NCBI GenBank assembly: GCA_023432565.1
Contig: JAEYUL010000050.1
Span: forward strand, 1-5,711
Direction of reading: 5' to 3'
Origin: Actinomycetes bacterium
Lineage (GTDB): Bacteria > Actinomycetota > Actinomycetes > Actinomycetales > Cellulomonadaceae
Length of the DNA stretch: 5,711 nt
Part shown: positions 3,619-5,711 of the stretch, one piece after another
Layout: every line of letters begins with the position of its first letter
Numbering within the stretch: the first letter of the stretch is position 1
Translations under genes and position numbers: made by a program
The notes under the pieces: model-generated
The model's database searches: none
What the model was told of the DNA's origin: nothing
The model's input: the letters and a program-made list of their open reading frames with translations, nothing else

Positions 3619-5711
3619 GTGACGATCGAAGAGCTCGAGTACGGCATGCCGTCCGAGGCCGGACCCGGGCGACGCGAGTTCGACCGCACCCCGCCGCAGG
3701 ACCTCGAGGCCGAGCGATCGGTGCTCGGCGGCATGATGATCTCGAAGGACGCGATCGCCGACGTCATCGAGCAGATCCGGGGCACGGACTTCTACCGGCC
3801 TGCGCACGAGGTCGTCTATGACGCGATCATCGACCTGTACGGCCGCGGTGAGCCCGCGGACGCGATCACCGTCGCCGACGAGCTGACCAAGCGCGGGGAG
3901 ATCGGCCGGATCGGCGGCGCCCCGTACCTGCACACCCTCATCGCGTCGGTGCCGACCGCGGCGAACGCCGGCTACTACGCGCGGATCGTGCGCGAGCGGG
4001 CCATCCTGCGCAAGCTCGTCGAGGCCGGGACCCGCATCGTCCAGCTCGGGTACGGGACCGACGGCGGCGACGTCGACGAGCTGGTGAACACCGCTCAGGC
4101 CGAGGTCTACGCCGTCACCGAGCGGCGCTCGTCGGAGGACTACCTGCCGCTGTCGGAGATCATCGGCGGGACCGTCGACGAGATCGAGGCGGCCGGCCAC
4201 CGCGGTGAGGGGATGATCGGCGTCCCCACGGGCTTCTCCGACCTCGACCGCCTGACCAACGGCCTGCACCCGGGCCAGATGATCGTCGTCGCCGCGCGTC
4301 CGGCCATCGGCAAGGCCCTCGCGCTCGACACCCCGCTGCCCACGCCCACGGGCTGGACGACGATGGGGAAGGTGCGGGTCGGAGACCAGCTCCTCGCCTC
4401 CGACGGCACGCCGACGACGGTCGTCGCCGCGACCGAGGTCATGGTCGGCCGCCCCTGCTACCGCGTCACGTTCGACGACGGCACGACGATCGTCGCGGAC
4501 GCCCAGCACCAGTGGGCGACCCGCACGCGCGCCGACCGCCGGCAGCGCGACGGCGGCACACCGAGCATCTGGACGACGGAGGAGATCCACGGCACGGTGC
4601 GCTGCGCGACGGCCGACCGTCGGGCGAACCACTCGGTCGAGACCGCGCGCCCGTTGCAGCTCCCGGACGCCGACCTTCTCGTCGACCCTTACCTGCTGGG
4701 CGTGTGGCTGGGTGACGGCCACGCCGCCTCGGCCCGCTTCACGAGCGCCGACCCCGAGATCGCGATGTACATCGAGAGCCGCGGTTACGAGGTCCGCTCC
4801 GCGCCGACGAGCGGTGTCGCTCGCCTCTACACCGTCTCATTCCCCAAGGAGGAGATCGAGGCTCGGACGTGCGAGGTCTGCGGCGCCTCCTACGTGAGTC
4901 CGCGCCGCCAGGTCCGGACCTGTGGGCAGTCGTGCGGCGGCAAGGTCGAGACGAAGTCGGTCGGTGCTCCCGTTCCCACGTGCCCCGACTGTGGACGTGA
5001 GACCTCCGGCCTGCGCCGCTGCCAGGTGTGCCACTCCGCGTACGGCACGGTCCAGGGTCGGCTCCGGACGCTCGGCGTGCTCGGCAACAAGCACATCCCC
5101 GCCCCGTACCTGCGGGCGAGCGAGCGGCAGCGGCGCGACCTGCTCGCCGGCCTGCTCGACACCGACGGCACAGTGAACCCCACGGGTAGCCCGCAGATCA
5201 CGCTCACCGACGAGCGCCTTGCGCGCGACGTCCGAGAACTGGTGCACTCCCTCGGCTACCGCACCGGTTGGTCGACGCGCACCGTCGCGGGTCGCTCCGA
5301 GGCGACCTCGACGGCGTTCACCATCACGTTCACCACCGACGACGACGTGTTCAGCCTCGAGCGCAAGAAGCTCGTGCACAAGCAGCGTCGTCGGCCCTCG
5401 ACCCCGCGCTTGCGACAGCGGTTCATCGTGTCGGTCGAGCCCGTCGAGTCTGTCCCGGTCCGATGCGTCGAGATCGCGCACCGTTCGCACCTCTACCTGG
5501 CGAGCGAGGCGATGGTGGCGACCCACAACTCGACGCTCGGCATCGACATCGTGCGGTCGGCGTCGATCAAGCACAACATGTCGTCCGTCGTGTTCTCGCT
5601 CGAGATGAGCCGCAACGAGATCGTCATGCGACTGCTCTCGGCCGAGGCGCGCGTCCACCTGCAGAAGCTGCGCACCGGTCAGATGGGCGAGGACGACTGG
5701 GCGAAGATCGC
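3619..5711 (+). CDS. dnaB: Replicative DNA helicase DnaB, interrupted by an intein, 3' end outside the window
   Basis: DnaB is the hexameric ATP-driven helicase that unwinds DNA at the replication fork. Residues 1-232 are the N-terminal part: PPQDLEAERSVLGGMM (25-40), DFYRPAHEVVYDAIIDLYGR and GGAPYLHTLIASVPTAANAG mark the N-terminal domain and linker, and FSDLDRLTNGLHPGQMIVVA leads into the RecA-like ATPase. The Walker A loop ARPAIGK stops at Lys232, then a 405-residue intein follows (4315-5529). The host protein resumes with STLGIDIVRSASIKHNMSSV and VFSLEMS, whose Glu (codon at 5602) is the expected catalytic glutamate. The frame is open to the window end; Walker B and later motifs lie beyond it. 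The GTG at 3619 is chosen because an in-frame TAG (3616-3618) precedes it and it gives the usual short N-terminus. GGGGAA (3602-3607) is its only weak Shine-Dalgarno. ATG 3646 is an alternative start. Confidence 0.95.
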   Translation, partial: MTIEELEYGMPSEAGPGRREFDRTPPQDLEAERSVLGGMMISKDAIADVIEQIRGTDFYRPAHEVVYDAIIDLYGRGEPADAITVADELTKRGEIGRIGGAPYLHTLIASVPTAANAGYYARIVRERAILRKLVEAGTRIVQLGYGTDGGDVDELVNTAQAEVYAVTERRSSEDYLPLSEIIGGTVDEIEAAGHRGEGMIGVPTGFSDLDRLTNGLHPGQMIVVAARPAIGKALALDTPLPTPTGWTTMGKVRVGDQLLASDGTPTTVVAATEVMVGRPCYRVTFDDGTTIVADAQHQWATRTRADRRQRDGGTPSIWTTEEIHGTVRCATADRRANHSVETARPLQLPDADLLVDPYLLGVWLGDGHAASARFTSADPEIAMYIESRGYEVRSAPTSGVARLYTVSFPKEEIEARTCEVCGASYVSPRRQVRTCGQSCGGKVETKSVGAPVPTCPDCGRETSGLRRCQVCHSAYGTVQGRLRTLGVLGNKHIPAPYLRASERQRRDLLAGLLDTDGTVNPTGSPQITLTDERLARDVRELVHSLGYRTGWSTRTVAGRSEATSTAFTITFTTDDDVFSLERKKLVHKQRRRPSTPRLRQRFIVSVEPVESVPVRCVEIAHRSHLYLASEAMVATHNSTLGIDIVRSASIKHNMSSVVFSLEMSRNEIVMRLLSAEARVHLQKLRTGQMGEDDWAKI
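4315..5529 (+). mobile_element. Class 3 intein with LAGLIDADG homing endonuclease, inserted at the DnaB Walker A motif
   Basis: This 405-residue intein excises itself from DnaB and joins the exteins at GK|S. The splicing domain begins ALALDTPLPTPTGWTTMGKV (block A) and ends VATHN, with penultimate His404, terminal Asn405 and Ser+1. Residue 1 is Ala, so the usual Cys1/Ser1 nucleophile is missing. Instead His65-Gln-Trp67 (block B), Cys384 in VRCVEI (block F) and Thr403 (block G) form the Trp-Cys-Thr set that defines class 3 inteins, in which the block F Cys is the first nucleophile. The homing endonuclease lies roughly at residues 125-315. Insertion between Lys and Ser of the P-loop is a known recurrent DnaB intein site in actinobacteria, mycobacteria included. 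Base composition resembles the host gene, so recent transfer is not obvious. All splicing residues are present, so it is probably splicing-competent. Confidence 0.93.
4687..5259 (+). other. LAGLIDADG homing endonuclease domain with two four-Cys clusters
   Basis: Motif C is LLGVWLGDG (intein residues 127-135, acidic Asp134). Motif E is LLAGLLDTDG (276-285, Asp284). A block D-like NKHIP lies at 258-262, followed by PYLRASERQRRDLL. Both catalytic acidic residues are kept, so the enzyme could still cut an intein-free dnaB allele and drive homing. Between the motifs are CxxC-x13-CxxxC (Cys186, 189, 203, 207) and CxxC-x9-CxxC (Cys223, 226, 236, 239), encoded at 4870-5031. Each could hold one zinc ion. 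Cysteine clusters are not part of the minimal LAGLIDADG fold, so this looks like an inserted DNA-binding module. The zinc role is inferred from spacing only. Confidence 0.82.

Noticed and set aside
3345..3785. Upstream extension of the MATE frame to an ATG at 3785
   Set aside because: The extra 147 codons cover the box array and the dnaB start and resemble no transporter N-terminus; ATG 3344 gives family length.
3511..4722. Minus-strand ORF of 403 codons opposite dnaB
   Set aside because: It is antisense to clearly conserved DnaB codons, and its Arg/Asp/Val-rich composition is that of a shadow frame.
4837..5658. Minus-strand ORF of 273 codons opposite the intein
   Set aside because: It mirrors the intein coding strand and shows no family features.

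Overview
The window is GC-rich chromosomal DNA from an actinobacterium. Protein wording (S6, a Cys-free S18, an SSB ending DEPPF, and DnaB) fits the order Micrococcales, probably a relative of Cellulomonas; that placement is inference from sequence style, not a database match. Gene order is rpsF - ssb - rpsR - rplI on the plus strand, a convergent MATE-family exporter on the minus strand, then a divergent dnaB on the plus strand that runs off the right edge.

Positions 1-1639 hold the end of rpsF (its first few codons lie outside), then complete ssb, rpsR and rplI. This is the widespread operon pairing 30S subunit partners S6 and S18 with SSB and L9. The ssb-flanking gaps each contain a GC-rich hairpin without a U-tract, and the operon closes with a strong intrinsic terminator at 1658-1689.

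Positions 1690-1967 contain no gene. They carry two copies of an inverted-repeat element offset by exactly 150 bases, between the convergent rplI and MATE genes. The MATE transporter (1968-3344, minus) is a full-length 12-helix protein of the DinF-like type.

Positions 3345-3618 form the divergent MATE/dnaB intergenic region. It contains a same-strand run of DnaA-box-like TCCACA motifs spaced 10-12 or 22 bases apart, followed by a weak candidate -10 and the dnaB start.

The main feature is at 3619-5711: the replicative helicase gene dnaB is interrupted inside its Walker A motif, between Lys and Ser of GKS, by an in-frame 405-residue intein (4315-5529). The intein starts with Ala rather than Cys/Ser and has Trp67, Cys384 and Thr403 at the positions that define class 3 inteins. 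It carries a two-motif LAGLIDADG homing endonuclease, and between the two motifs sit two four-cysteine clusters that look like zinc fingers. DnaB cannot have a complete ATP-binding loop until the intein splices out.
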